From Aurantibacter crassamenti (lineage in GTDB: Bacteria > Bacteroidota > Bacteroidia > Flavobacteriales > Flavobacteriaceae), in NCBI RefSeq assembly GCF_016811105.1, contig NZ_JAFBGM010000001.1, forward strand, positions 2,967,409-3,031,408: DNA of 64,000 nt. The letters are read 5' to 3'. Both the position numbers and the translations under genes were made by a program. The notes beneath the pieces are model-generated. The model ran no database searches. It saw nothing but the letters and a program-made list of their open reading frames with translations, and had not been told where the DNA came from. Below, one piece after another: positions 51,371 to 58,921 of this stretch (the first letter of the stretch is position 1; the number at the start of each line of letters is the position of its first letter).

Positions 51371-52114
51371 TTATTTGTTTAGTTTTTTTTGAATGAATTC
51401 TATATTATGGTCTGCATTCAAAATCAAATTATTTAATCTCTCAATTGTACCGTTATATCCACTAATCTTAAAAGCAAAATAAGCTTCTGTCATAATAAAT
51501 ATATCTGGAACCCTATTTACTATTTCTAAATCCTGCTTTAATTGTTGTTGATTTTCTAGCCTTAACAGTAATTCAGCAATACCTCCTTGCATGGTTACAT
51601 TCTCTAAAATATTTCTGGCACTATTACTTAAATTATTAAAGTTCTTTAGTGTTAGATTTTTGCTTGAATTGTACAATTCAAGATTGTCACGTAGAGTAGG
51701 GTCTATTAAGTTTAAATCTTCAGTGCTCAATAAAGATTTAATGGTGCTTGTTTTAAATTCTAATACTATGACTCCCCAGTCATTTTTTTTCATCGCCTCA
51801 AAAGCCTCCATTAGGTTTAAATCGGGTTTGTTATAGTACAATACGTAATTCTCAAATTCTGCTATGGAAGAGTTCATTTCTCGGATTTGATTCTCAGCAT
51901 AAGCCTTATCTGCTTGAAAGTCTTCAATAAGTTTATGGTAATAACTTTGCCTAATTTTATCCAATTTCCTGTTTTCATTCCAATTGTTAACTCCTAACGC
52001 AATCAAAATTCCAATTACTACGAGAATGATTTCTCCTATTGCATAAATCAGATACTTACTGAATTTATTTTCAGAAAGCATTTTTTGTCTAATTTTTCTA
52101 AAGAATTTTATCAT
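51371..52114 (-). CDS. DUF6090 family protein (copy 2)
   Basis: 247 aa. The N-terminus MIKFFRKIRQKMLSENKFSK and helix YAIGEIILVVIGILIALGV, followed by NNWNENRK, are the DUF6090 hallmark. The C-terminal domain (about 50-245) is helical and differs strongly from copy 1. Probably anchored in the inner membrane with the domain outside. Like the other two copies, it is followed at its 3' side by a class A site. Unit ends match over nine bases (GTTGTGCTT), the same bases as copy 3. Confidence 0.83.
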   Translation of the reverse strand: MIKFFRKIRQKMLSENKFSKYLIYAIGEIILVVIGILIALGVNNWNENRKLDKIRQSYYHKLIEDFQADKAYAENQIREMNSSIAEFENYVLYYNKPDLNLMEAFEAMKKNDWGVIVLEFKTSTIKSLLSTEDLNLIDPTLRDNLELYNSSKNLTLKNFNNLSNSARNILENVTMQGGIAELLLRLENQQQLKQDLEIVNRVPDIFIMTEAYFAFKISGYNGTIERLNNLILNADHNIEFIQKKLNK

Positions 52115-52142
52115 TGGTTATTGGTTTCTGATGATGAAGCAC

Positions 52143-52265
52143 AACTGTTAGGCTATGGCAAGTAGGCGATTTCGAAGCACTTTATTTTCAGTTAAGCACA
52201 AAATTTGATACGAGCCACAAATCTTGAATTTACTACTATTTCGCCTATTTTTTATATACATTGTT
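52143..52265. repeat. attC-like site, class C-like (site 23)
   Basis: AACTGTTAGGCTATGGCAAGTAGGCGA start; right arm TTTCGCCTATTTTTTATATACATTGTT. The arms pair over GGCTAT..AGTAGGCG with wobble. 123 bp. Confidence 0.72.
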
Positions 52266-52288
52266 GGCGGTACTTTGTTTTTTATTGA

Positions 52289-53263
52289 CTACTTCTCTTG
52301 ATAATTAATCATCCAATTGATTCCAAATTTGTCTGTAAAGCTTCCGTAATACGCACCCCAAAACATATCTTGAATAGGCATTTCTATTTTGCCACCAATA
52401 GAAAGTTCATCAAACAGTCGTTGGGCTTCTTCTTTTGAATCGGGTTCGAGTTGGATATGCATATTATTTCCTTGTGTTAGCGTGAATCCCATTTCTTTAG
52501 GTGCGTCAGTCCCCATTAAAATGTGTCCGCCAAGTAATGGTAGTTCAATATGTAAGACCATCTTTTTTACGGGTTCTGCAATGGGCGGGTGGTTGGGGTC
52601 GGCAGGAAGGTCTCCAAAACGTTTGATACCGTTGATAAAATCTGTTTTAAAAACTGATTTGTAGAAGTTGAATGCTTCTTCAGTGTTCCCCTGAAAATTT
52701 ACATAACTAGATACTCTTGCCTTATTGTTTGATTTGTTTTGTTTGCGAAGTTTGAATTGTGCCTCAATGTATTGGTCTAGGTTTTCCATAGCCATGGTAA
52801 AGCCTTCTTTAAAACCCATTTCAATAATCTTTTCTAAGTCCGCAAGACTATCGTATTTGGCCCTAATGGTTACAAGGGTCTTTTCTCCATTTTCATTGAA
52901 CTCATTTGTCCATTGGGTTCTGGGCATATCTGGATTCGCTATTCCGTTTTCATCACAGAATGCGTCCAAACCTGAAAACATTGACTGATTTACAATTTTG
53001 ATGTAATCATTTTTGCACCAATGACATTCTTGCGGATTTTTACCTTCGGTGTTGTACATTTCATAAAGCCACATTCCGCCTTCACGAAAATCCATTGATT
53101 TCGTTCTTGTTTTATAGGGTTTAGGTGCCCACCATAGGTCAAGAATTTCAGGGTTTGTCCAAGCTTCCCATACCAATTCCAAGTTTGCTGCAAATTCTCG
53201 ATTTACATTGACTGTGTTATTTTCTTTGTTGACTATGAAGTCAAATTTTAAGTTTGGGTTCAT
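52289..53263 (-). CDS. SRPBCC-VOC (PhnB-like) fusion protein
   Basis: 324 aa. The first about 165 residues are an AHSA1/SRPBCC domain ([28 protein letters not shown]). The last about 140 form a PhnB-like VOC domain ([41 protein letters not shown]). Both occur separately elsewhere; here a Lys/Asn-rich linker joins them ([12 protein letters not shown]). Ligand unknown. It overlaps the ArsR gene by four bases, in the same order as the unit at 46360-47141, and is the third gene of a three-gene operon. Confidence 0.86.
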   Translation of the reverse strand: MNPNLKFDFIVNKENNTVNVNREFAANLELVWEAWTNPEILDLWWAPKPYKTRTKSMDFREGGMWLYEMYNTEGKNPQECHWCKNDYIKIVNQSMFSGLDAFCDENGIANPDMPRTQWTNEFNENGEKTLVTIRAKYDSLADLEKIIEMGFKEGFTMAMENLDQYIEAQFKLRKQNKSNNKARVSSYVNFQGNTEEAFNFYKSVFKTDFINGIKRFGDLPADPNHPPIAEPVKKMVLHIELPLLGGHILMGTDAPKEMGFTLTQGNNMHIQLEPDSKEEAQRLFDELSIGGKIEMPIQDMFWGAYYGSFTDKFGINWMINYQEK

Positions 53264-53580
53264 TTTCCTTTTGATTTTAATTGTTCTAAAACGGTGTCCA
53301 ATTGTTCAAAGCGTTTAGCCATTAGCTGTTTAAATTGCTCCAGCCATTTTTCTAAGTCTTTCATCTTGTCTGCATTTAAGTGATAGTGAATTTCCCTGCC
53401 TTGTTGTTCCTGTCTGAGAATTTCACACTCCGTAAGAACTCTCAAATGTTTTGAGACTGCTTGTCTGCTCGAATCAAAATGATTGGCTATGGCATTGGGC
53501 GTCAAAGCACCAACTGCCAAAAGCATAATAATGGCTCGTCTTGTTGGGTCTGCAATTGCTTGAAAAACATCTCTACGCAT
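53260..53580 (-). CDS. ArsR-family winged-helix regulator
   Basis: 106 aa. [49 protein letters not shown] gives a clean ArsR-type winged helix. Its first ten residues are identical to those of the regulator at 46815-47141, so the two units share ancestry. No metal ligands. It lies between a dihydrofolate-reductase-like gene (2 bp gap) and the SRPBCC-VOC gene (overlap), and a large dyad overlaps the operon promoter. Confidence 0.9.
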   Translation of the reverse strand: MRRDVFQAIADPTRRAIIMLLAVGALTPNAIANHFDSSRQAVSKHLRVLTECEILRQEQQGREIHYHLNADKMKDLEKWLEQFKQLMAKRFEQLDTVLEQLKSKGK

Positions 53581-53582
53581 AA

Positions 53583-54149
53583 TTATAGGGGTTTATAAAC
53601 CATTGTAACAATGTCGCAATCAAACTTTTGTACATCATCAAGATTAAATTTTTGCATTTCCGTCAATTCTTTAAAAATGGGCATTCCGCTACCGATGGCA
53701 GCAGGGTTTACAAATAAATGTAACTCATCAATAAGTTTGTTTTTAATGAGTGCAGAAACAAACTCACCACCACCATAAGCAATAATGTCTTTGCCTTGCA
53801 TTTGCTTTAAATTATTAATTTCTTCGACCAAGTCGCCTTTAGCAATTTCAGTGTTTTCCCAAATTATTTTGTCAAGTGTTTTAGTAAATACAATTTTTTG
53901 TGTTGAGGCATACTTAATACCTCCTTCATATTCAGGATTGTTGGGGTCTTTTGCAACATTTGCCCAATGTGGAATAAAACCTTCTGCCAATTTTCTTCCC
54001 AAAACTATTGTATCTACAGGTTCGGTTATCTCTCGAACATAATTTGTAATGTCATCAGTCCAAGGAAACTTCATCCAATCCATTTCTCCATTTTGTCCTG
54101 AAATAAAACCGTCTATGGTCATTTGGACTTGTAATTTTAATTTTCTCAT
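53583..54149 (-). CDS. Dihydrofolate reductase family protein (RibD C-terminal type)
   Basis: 188 aa. [33 protein letters not shown] and [37 protein letters not shown] fit the DHFR-like family related to the RibD reductase domain. It is an NADPH-dependent reductase of unknown substrate, not the housekeeping folA. First gene of the three-gene operon with ArsR and SRPBCC-VOC. Confidence 0.86.
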   Translation of the reverse strand: MRKLKLQVQMTIDGFISGQNGEMDWMKFPWTDDITNYVREITEPVDTIVLGRKLAEGFIPHWANVAKDPNNPEYEGGIKYASTQKIVFTKTLDKIIWENTEIAKGDLVEEINNLKQMQGKDIIAYGGGEFVSALIKNKLIDELHLFVNPAAIGSGMPIFKELTEMQKFNLDDVQKFDCDIVTMVYKPL

Positions 54150-54170
54150 TTGTTTGAATATTTTTAATTA

Positions 54171-54214
54171 CGAAACCAATCGGTTGCAAATGTATATGCA
54201 ACTTTTCGGTTTCG
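54171..54214. promoter_or_regulatory. Nested dyad operator overlapping the DHFR/ArsR operon promoter
   Basis: Outer arms CGAAACC (54171-54177) and GGTTTCG (54208-54214) enclose inner arms GTTGCA (54183-54188) and TGCAAC (54197-54202). It covers the -7 box; likely the binding site of the ArsR regulator in the same unit. Confidence 0.7.
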
Positions 54215-54218
54215 CAAA
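54187..54218 (-). promoter_or_regulatory. Consensus promoter of the DHFR/ArsR/SRPBCC operon
   Basis: On the minus strand TTTG (54215-54218), 20 nt, TACATTTG (54187-54194): full match to the Bacteroidetes -33/-7 promoter, 38 bp before the first ATG. Confidence 0.8.
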
Positions 54219-54289
54219 TTATTTCTAAGAAATTTTATTGTTTATATTTAATTTGTATCGGTGTAGAGGTGTCTTTTTCAATGACTGCC

Positions 54290-54412
54290 AACGTGTTTGT
54301 ATATGGTTTGTTGCGTGGTTAAGCACGTAATTTAGTAAATAAAAATCGAATAGAAAATCCGCGAGGATTTTTGTAAGTAGGCTAGAACTAGCAATAAATT
54401 ATATACAGTGTT
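54290..54412. repeat. attC-like site, class A (site 24)
   Basis: AACGTGTTTGTATATGG start, GTAATTTAGTAAATA, hairpin GAAAATCC/GGATTTTT, AACTAGCAATAAATTATATAC and a GTT end. 123 bp. Confidence 0.86.
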
Positions 54413-54421
54413 GTGCTTTCG

Positions 54422-55153
54422 TTATTTATTTAATTCTTCGTTGATTAATTCAGATAATTCTTTTGTGGATTCTAATAAATATTGCAGATCCTTTAATAAG
54501 TTCTTATCTGTAAAATCCCTTAATTGAAAAGTTCCATTTATGATATTAATAGCTGAAATAATATCTTCCTCCCTAATTAATTGATTCAATAGTTTGGGAT
54601 TTATATTTAAAATATAATTTATAGGTCCAAGACCAATTGCTTTTTGCCCATCCTTTAAGTGAACGTCATTATTCCCAGATATAGTTTTAATAATTCCGTT
54701 TTGAGTAGTTCTCAAATTTAGTAGAGCATTCCTAATTTGATCTGGCATTAATTTAATGTCTCCCGTAGATATTAAAGATTCTATTGTGTTTGTATTGAAA
54801 GTATAATAACCAAATTGCCAATCAAGTGTACCAATAAGAGGTATCACATCATTGATACTTTCAGCTTCAGGTAATTTTTCTAAATACTTTTGATATTTCG
54901 AAAGACTCGAATCAAGATATATAATATTTCTGTTAATATAAATAGTGTCCTTCGCTAAATCTTGTACAACCTGCTTATAGTAATTATTGCGAATTTTTGA
55001 GCTTTTTCTATTTTCATTCCAATTATTAATCTGTAACGCAATTAAAATTCCAATAACAACAAGTATAATTTCACCAAGAGCATATTTCAAATATTTTCCA
55101 GTTTTACCTTCTGAAAGCAAATTTTGCCGAATTTTTCTAAATAATTTTATCAT
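54422..55153 (-). CDS. DUF6090 family protein (copy 3)
   Basis: 243 aa. MIKLFRKIRQNLLSEGKTGK, a membrane helix LGEIILVVIGILIALQI and NNWNENRKSS. The C-terminal domain is helical and related in size to copy 2. Start ATG at 55151-55153. The unit's end bases (GTTGTGCTT) are the same as copy 2, which suggests that copies 2 and 3 come from one ancestral unit. Confidence 0.83.
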   Translation of the reverse strand: MIKLFRKIRQNLLSEGKTGKYLKYALGEIILVVIGILIALQINNWNENRKSSKIRNNYYKQVVQDLAKDTIYINRNIIYLDSSLSKYQKYLEKLPEAESINDVIPLIGTLDWQFGYYTFNTNTIESLISTGDIKLMPDQIRNALLNLRTTQNGIIKTISGNNDVHLKDGQKAIGLGPINYILNINPKLLNQLIREEDIISAINIINGTFQLRDFTDKNLLKDLQYLLESTKELSELINEELNK

Positions 55154-55181
55154 TGGTTACTTGTTTGTCATAATGAAGCAC

Positions 55182-55305
55182 AACGGTTAGGCTAAGGTTC
55201 GTTGCTGTGATTCGTCCGAAGGACAATCCAGCCGAACCTAAAGATAGCCTTTTGCGCGTGATTTCCGTTTAGGAAATCCGCAAGCAATGAATTTTAGCCA
55301 TTGTT
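55182..55305. repeat. attC-like site, divergent (site 25)
   Basis: AACGGTTAGGCTAAGGTTCGTTGC start; inner hairpins CGTCCGAAGGAC and GATTTCC-GTTTA-GGAAATC; end AAGCAATGAATTTTAGCCATTGTT. The terminal GTTA supplies the stop of the next gene. Confidence 0.72.
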
Positions 55306-55753
55306 AGCTGCTGTATTTTTTTATTCCAGTCCTGATTCTGTAACTAATTAAAAGTCCGATTGTAAATGTGGTGAGTAGAGTGCATATTACAAATGCGATT
55401 ACTGCAATCAGCCCCACTTTCCATTCGTTTTCCGGACTTAGAGCAGCAATTATGCCGAAAACAATCCAAATTATTAGGTTGATCGAAGCCGAGTATTTGA
55501 ATGAAGTTAAAAGCAATTTATCTTCATTGTTGATACTTTTTTTTGCTACAATGGCCCCTACCCATAATGAGAGAACGAATGATATGACAAGTCCGGCAAT
55601 GGCTCTGGCAAAGGTGGTTAACATTATTAAAGTTAACAGCCCCTCTCCCGAAAACATTGAAGGAAAAAATATTGTGAATGCGATGATGCCAAGTCCGAAT
55701 GGCAAACCAATTAGATAAGAATTAAGCAAACTCAATTTCAATCCCTTATCCAT
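55304..55753 (-). CDS. Hypothetical four-helix membrane protein
   Basis: 149 aa, four membrane helices (about 10-32, 38-65, 88-105, 112-138). LNSYLIGLPFGLGIIAFTIFF and FKYSASINLIIWIVFGIIAAL are the clearest segments. No family recognised. The stop codon TAA overlaps the GTTA core of the adjacent site. Unit ends match over nine bases (GTTAGCTGC). Confidence 0.65.
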   Translation of the reverse strand: MDKGLKLSLLNSYLIGLPFGLGIIAFTIFFPSMFSGEGLLTLIMLTTFARAIAGLVISFVLSLWVGAIVAKKSINNEDKLLLTSFKYSASINLIIWIVFGIIAALSPENEWKVGLIAVIAFVICTLLTTFTIGLLISYRIRTGIKKYSS

Positions 55754-55774
55754 GTGTTTTTACATATTGCAGCT

Positions 55775-55963
55775 AACGCTCGAGCTAAGAGTAGTGCGGT
55801 TTTAGAGAAACGATTCCCATTGCGCCACTACGCTTAGCAGAAGCTTTTTGTTTTGTTTTACTTTTTTCTTTTCCAAAGCAAAATCCTAAAGATTTTGCGA
55901 CCATCTAAAAATACATAAACCATTCATTTAAACCCGAAGCCCGTATTGTTTATAGGTTTTGTT
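55775..55963. repeat. attC-like site, class B (site 26)
   Basis: AACGCTCGAGCTAAGAGTAGTGCGG start, inner TAGTGCGG/CCACTACGCTTAGC pairing, AAAATCCTAAAGATTTTGCGACC hairpin, GCCCGTATTGTTTATAG and a GTT end. Confidence 0.82.
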
Positions 55964-55976
55964 ACCTGTAGTTTTT

Positions 55977-56510
55977 TTAGTGTATTACTATCGTTTCGTG
56001 ATATGAATTACACCAATCGATGACTTTTCCTTTGTCATCTAACTCAATATGATAGTTATTCGCACGCCTTTCGTAATTTTCGTAAACGTTAATAAAGAAC
56101 CTTTTTGGATTTTTAACAGAAACCATTGGATAGCTTATAAATAATTTAGGGTAACTACCTCGTCCATTTTTCCTGATTTTAAATTGTTTTTTGTCCATCT
56201 TGCTAAAGTCCAATTCAAATTTGTCCGAATCTATATTGTTCTGTCCATATGCAGTCTCATCAACTTTTTTTATTTGATTTTTAAAAACGGGATTTTCAAG
56301 ACATTCTCCTTCCGCAAAATAGCGATTGGAGTCTTGAAAATCCATATAATATCGATAAACACTAATTCTTTTTTTTACCGGGTTTATTTTTAGAATTTCC
56401 ATTCGATAAAAGTCAAACGCACTTTGTTCAAAAAAAGGCAATTCCGATTGTGCGAATCCAATTCCGATTCCCAAAATCCATAAGGTCAATATTTGTAGAG
56501 TGTTTTTCAA
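55977..56510 (-). CDS. Hypothetical secreted protein, non-ATG start
   Basis: 177 aa. There is no ATG near the signal peptide (LKNTLQILTLWILGIGIGFAQ). The best start is the TTG at 56508-56510, which lies 14 nt from the unit boundary, exactly where other units place their ATG. The mature protein is mixed alpha/beta with FYRMEILKINPVKKRISVYRYYMDF. No family recognised. Reading further upstream would run into the 44-bp site. Unit ends match over ten bases (GTTACCTGTA). Confidence 0.6.
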   Translation of the reverse strand: MKNTLQILTLWILGIGIGFAQSELPFFEQSAFDFYRMEILKINPVKKRISVYRYYMDFQDSNRYFAEGECLENPVFKNQIKKVDETAYGQNNIDSDKFELDFSKMDKKQFKIRKNGRGSYPKLFISYPMVSVKNPKRFFINVYENYERRANNYHIELDDKGKVIDWCNSYHETIVIH

Positions 56511-56520
56511 AATTACAGGT

Positions 56521-56564
56521 AACGGTGAGTATATGGCGCGTTTCAATGCGCTATATACATTGTT
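56521..56564. repeat. Minimal attC-like site, 44 bp (site 27)
   Basis: AAC-GGTGA-GTATATGGCGC-GTTTCAAT-GCGCTATATAC-ATT-GTT. An 11-bp stem with one G-T pair and an 8-nt loop, with a 5-nt spacer on the left and 3-nt on the right. Shortest site in the array; it keeps only the outer cores and the stem. Confidence 0.8.
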
Positions 56565-56575
56565 GTAACACGTTT

Positions 56576-57595
56576 TTATTTCAAATATTTAAGTAGAAAT
56601 TCTATTTGCGCCTTACTCGATTTATCAAATAGTTCACTAGGATAATATAGTAATCCAAAATGTCCTCCATCAATGTCTAACCATTCTTTTGGTTGATTGA
56701 TATGATCAAATACATATTTAGTCACTTGAGGATTAGCACCATTCATTTCATCATCGGTCGCAACAACCATTAATATTGGAGCCTTTAATTTATCTGTAAG
56801 TTGACCAAGGTTGAAGTTATCTGGAACTTCAATGTTTGAAAATGAAACTATATTCTTCCAATTAGTACCAAACCGACCACCATATTCTATAAACCAATTA
56901 TATGCTGTTAAATCGGTCAATACTGAAGGTGTTCCTAATTGGTCAATTGAGACAATTGGCATTTGCTCTGTAGTTGTATGCGGTAAACTCTTAATGTCGT
57001 CAAGTAGTAGCGTTTCTTTCGCAAAAGAATATGAACTACGGTCTTTATCTTCTATTGGTATTTCTTCACCAAGTGCAGGAATCATCATAATTACAGCTTT
57101 AACTCTTTCGTCCATTGTACCTGCTAAAAAAGCCTCTCTAGAGCTCATACTTGCTCCCCAAACGGCAATTTTATTGGCATTGATCTCAGGTTGAGAAGAA
57201 ATAAAATCAATTGCATCAATATAGCCTCTGGATTGTACCCAAAAATTAATTTCTTGACGTGGTTCTCCATCGCTTATTCCTAGATTTCTGTGGTCATATA
57301 ATGCAACAGCGAAACCTGCTTTGCTAAATTTCTCCGCATACTTATCGGCTGTCATCCCATTAATAGTAGTTGTAAATCCATGAGCCATTATGACAACAGG
57401 GCTTTTATCCGACTTAATCTCTGGTAGATATAATCTCCCTCTTAACATTGCTCCCTGTGACTTGAATTCAATGTTTCTATACATAATTTTGTCAGCTGTA
57501 TTTGGTTCAGATGCTTCCACAGGTTTCTGATTATGGGTGCAGGATAAAAATGTCCATATCAAGATTCCTAATAGATTTTTAGATATTCTTATCAT
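56576..57595 (-). CDS. Lipoprotein alpha/beta hydrolase
   Basis: 339 aa. Lipobox TFLSCTHN (Cys at about 19). Hydrolase core about 50-335: VIMAHGFTTTINGM (oxyanion region), nucleophile VWGASMSSREAF, acid region VVATDDEMNGAN and the catalytic His in DGGHFGLLYY. Related to the X-prolyl-peptidase-like/acyl hydrolases acting outside the cytoplasm. First cassette gene after the minimal site; it shares its unit with a small ABM-like gene 12 bp upstream. Confidence 0.85.
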   Translation of the reverse strand: MIRISKNLLGILIWTFLSCTHNQKPVEASEPNTADKIMYRNIEFKSQGAMLRGRLYLPEIKSDKSPVVIMAHGFTTTINGMTADKYAEKFSKAGFAVALYDHRNLGISDGEPRQEINFWVQSRGYIDAIDFISSQPEINANKIAVWGASMSSREAFLAGTMDERVKAVIMMIPALGEEIPIEDKDRSSYSFAKETLLLDDIKSLPHTTTEQMPIVSIDQLGTPSVLTDLTAYNWFIEYGGRFGTNWKNIVSFSNIEVPDNFNLGQLTDKLKAPILMVVATDDEMNGANPQVTKYVFDHINQPKEWLDIDGGHFGLLYYPSELFDKSSKAQIEFLLKYLK

Positions 57596-57607
57596 TAATG
57601 TGATTGT

Positions 57608-57940
57608 TTATAAAAATAACTCTCCTTTTAATTGATAGTGTTCTGCTTTGCTGTCATATCTTTTTAATACTCGTTTTGCATTATCAGGTATATATGCTTT
57701 TTCATAATTTTCACCAGAAAATATTTTTACTGAATCTATTGAGTCAAATTGAAGAACGAGGAAAAATTCTACTTCATCGTTCATTTTCTTTGTGGAAATG
57801 CTCACTTTTTCCAATCCGTCAACACCATTCCTTTTCACTGTAGGAAAGACCTCATTGATAAGCATATCTTCATAAATAGGTCCATTTTCTATTGTGGTCC
57901 AGCCTTTCCAAGTTCTTATAATTTTTATACCATTACTCAT
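57608..57940 (-). CDS. Antibiotic biosynthesis monooxygenase (ABM)-like protein
   Basis: 110 aa. The ferredoxin-like half-barrel shows IKIIRTWKGWTTIENGPIYEDMLINEVFPTV and VEFFLVLQFDSIDSVKIFSGENYEKAYIP, the usual layout of dimeric ABM proteins. Real monooxygenase activity is uncertain; many members are structural homologues. It is the first gene of the two-gene unit with the lipoprotein hydrolase. Unit ends match over ten bases (GTTGTAACAC). Confidence 0.75.
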   Translation of the reverse strand: MSNGIKIIRTWKGWTTIENGPIYEDMLINEVFPTVKRNGVDGLEKVSISTKKMNDEVEFFLVLQFDSIDSVKIFSGENYEKAYIPDNAKRVLKRYDSKAEHYQLKGELFL

Positions 57941-57991
57941 TAATCATCAGTTTTAAAAAGTTATTAAGTTATATCTCCTTTAATGTGTTAC

Positions 57992-58190
57992 AACGGTTGA
58001 GCTATGAACAGTACGGGAGCAAGTTAGCACTTGCTTTCCGCCACGCACATAGCGAAATCTTTTTGTTTTGTTTTTTCTTTTCCTGTCCAAAGCAACCCCG
58101 ATTCTTCGGGGCCAAAGATTTTGCGGACTTCATAAAAATACACAAACCTTTCGATTAAGCCCTAAGCCCGTATTGTTTATAGGTTTTGTT
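57992..58190. repeat. attC-like site, class B (site 28)
   Basis: AACGGTTGAGCTATGAACAGTACGGG start, CTTTCCGCCACGCACATAGCG, CCCCGATTCTTCGGGG hairpin, AAATACACAAACC, GCCCGTATTGTTTATAG and a GTT end. Outer arms pair over 16 positions with G-T wobble. Confidence 0.87.
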
Positions 58191-58201
58191 GTAAACAGTA
58201 T

Positions 58202-58780
58202 TTATTTTTTTACTTTCAATAGATAGCTAATAATACCGCCAATAACAATCAATAGCCAAATATTGAAAGGTCCTTTTATAATTTGCAGAAATAGATTTTG
58301 ATTGATTATAGTTTTCTTTGGATTTAGACGAACTAGTTCATGGAATATTGTTCCTTTGATTTCATACTGAACATTTTCCTTTGTGGTAAATGTTCGCCAG
58401 TCTCTTTTAGACTCCTCGTAGGTTCCGTTACCAATTTTTTTTTGAGACAGAATCCTCCCATTTTTATTGAACCAAATCTGTTCATTCCCTCTTGCAGTAG
58501 TAATAAGAATTTCTTCATGCTCGGTCAGGTTCATTGTAAATGTTCCGCCATATGCCTCTAAATCCCAGTTCTTAAGAAAATTTCCATCCTCGTCATAGAC
58601 CTGAACTTTCTCATAAAAACCGCTACCAACATATATATTATTTTCTTTATCTACTACGAATCCTTTAATATCTCCCAAAGGGATTTCTGTATTTTCATTA
58701 TAAAAATAAGAGCCGCTCCAAAACCCTATAACTCCGACAATTGCCAAAATATTAGAAAAAACACTTATAATTTTCTTCAT
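58202..58780 (-). CDS. Hypothetical membrane protein with NHL-like strands
   Basis: 192 aa. A N-terminal helix (about 8-26) and a C-terminal helix (about 168-188) flank an extracytoplasmic beta segment (IKGFVVDKENNIYVGSGFYEKVQVYDEDGNFLKNW), which resembles one or two NHL/beta-propeller blades. Too short for a full propeller. The ATG lies 13 nt from the unit boundary, the shortest leader in the array. Unit ends match at 12 of 13 positions. Confidence 0.65.
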   Translation of the reverse strand: MKKIISVFSNILAIVGVIGFWSGSYFYNENTEIPLGDIKGFVVDKENNIYVGSGFYEKVQVYDEDGNFLKNWDLEAYGGTFTMNLTEHEEILITTARGNEQIWFNKNGRILSQKKIGNGTYEESKRDWRTFTTKENVQYEIKGTIFHELVRLNPKKTIINQNLFLQIIKGPFNIWLLIVIGGIISYLLKVKK

Positions 58781-58789
58781 ATTGTTTAC

Positions 58790-58913
58790 AACGGTATCGT
58801 ATAAGAATAGTAGCGGATATTATTGCACTAACTTTTCAGTTAAACACAGACATTTTTTATATTTACTTACTTTAGTTTTAGCGATTAAACCGCTATTATT
58901 TTTATACTATGTT
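58790..58913. repeat. attC-like site, class C-like (site 29)
   Basis: AACGGTATCGTATAAGAATAGTAGCGG start; right arm AACCGCTATTATTTTTATACTATGTT pairs with it. Inner ACTAACTTTTCAGTTAAACACAG. 124 bp. Confidence 0.78.
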
Positions 58914-58921
58914 AGCCACAG

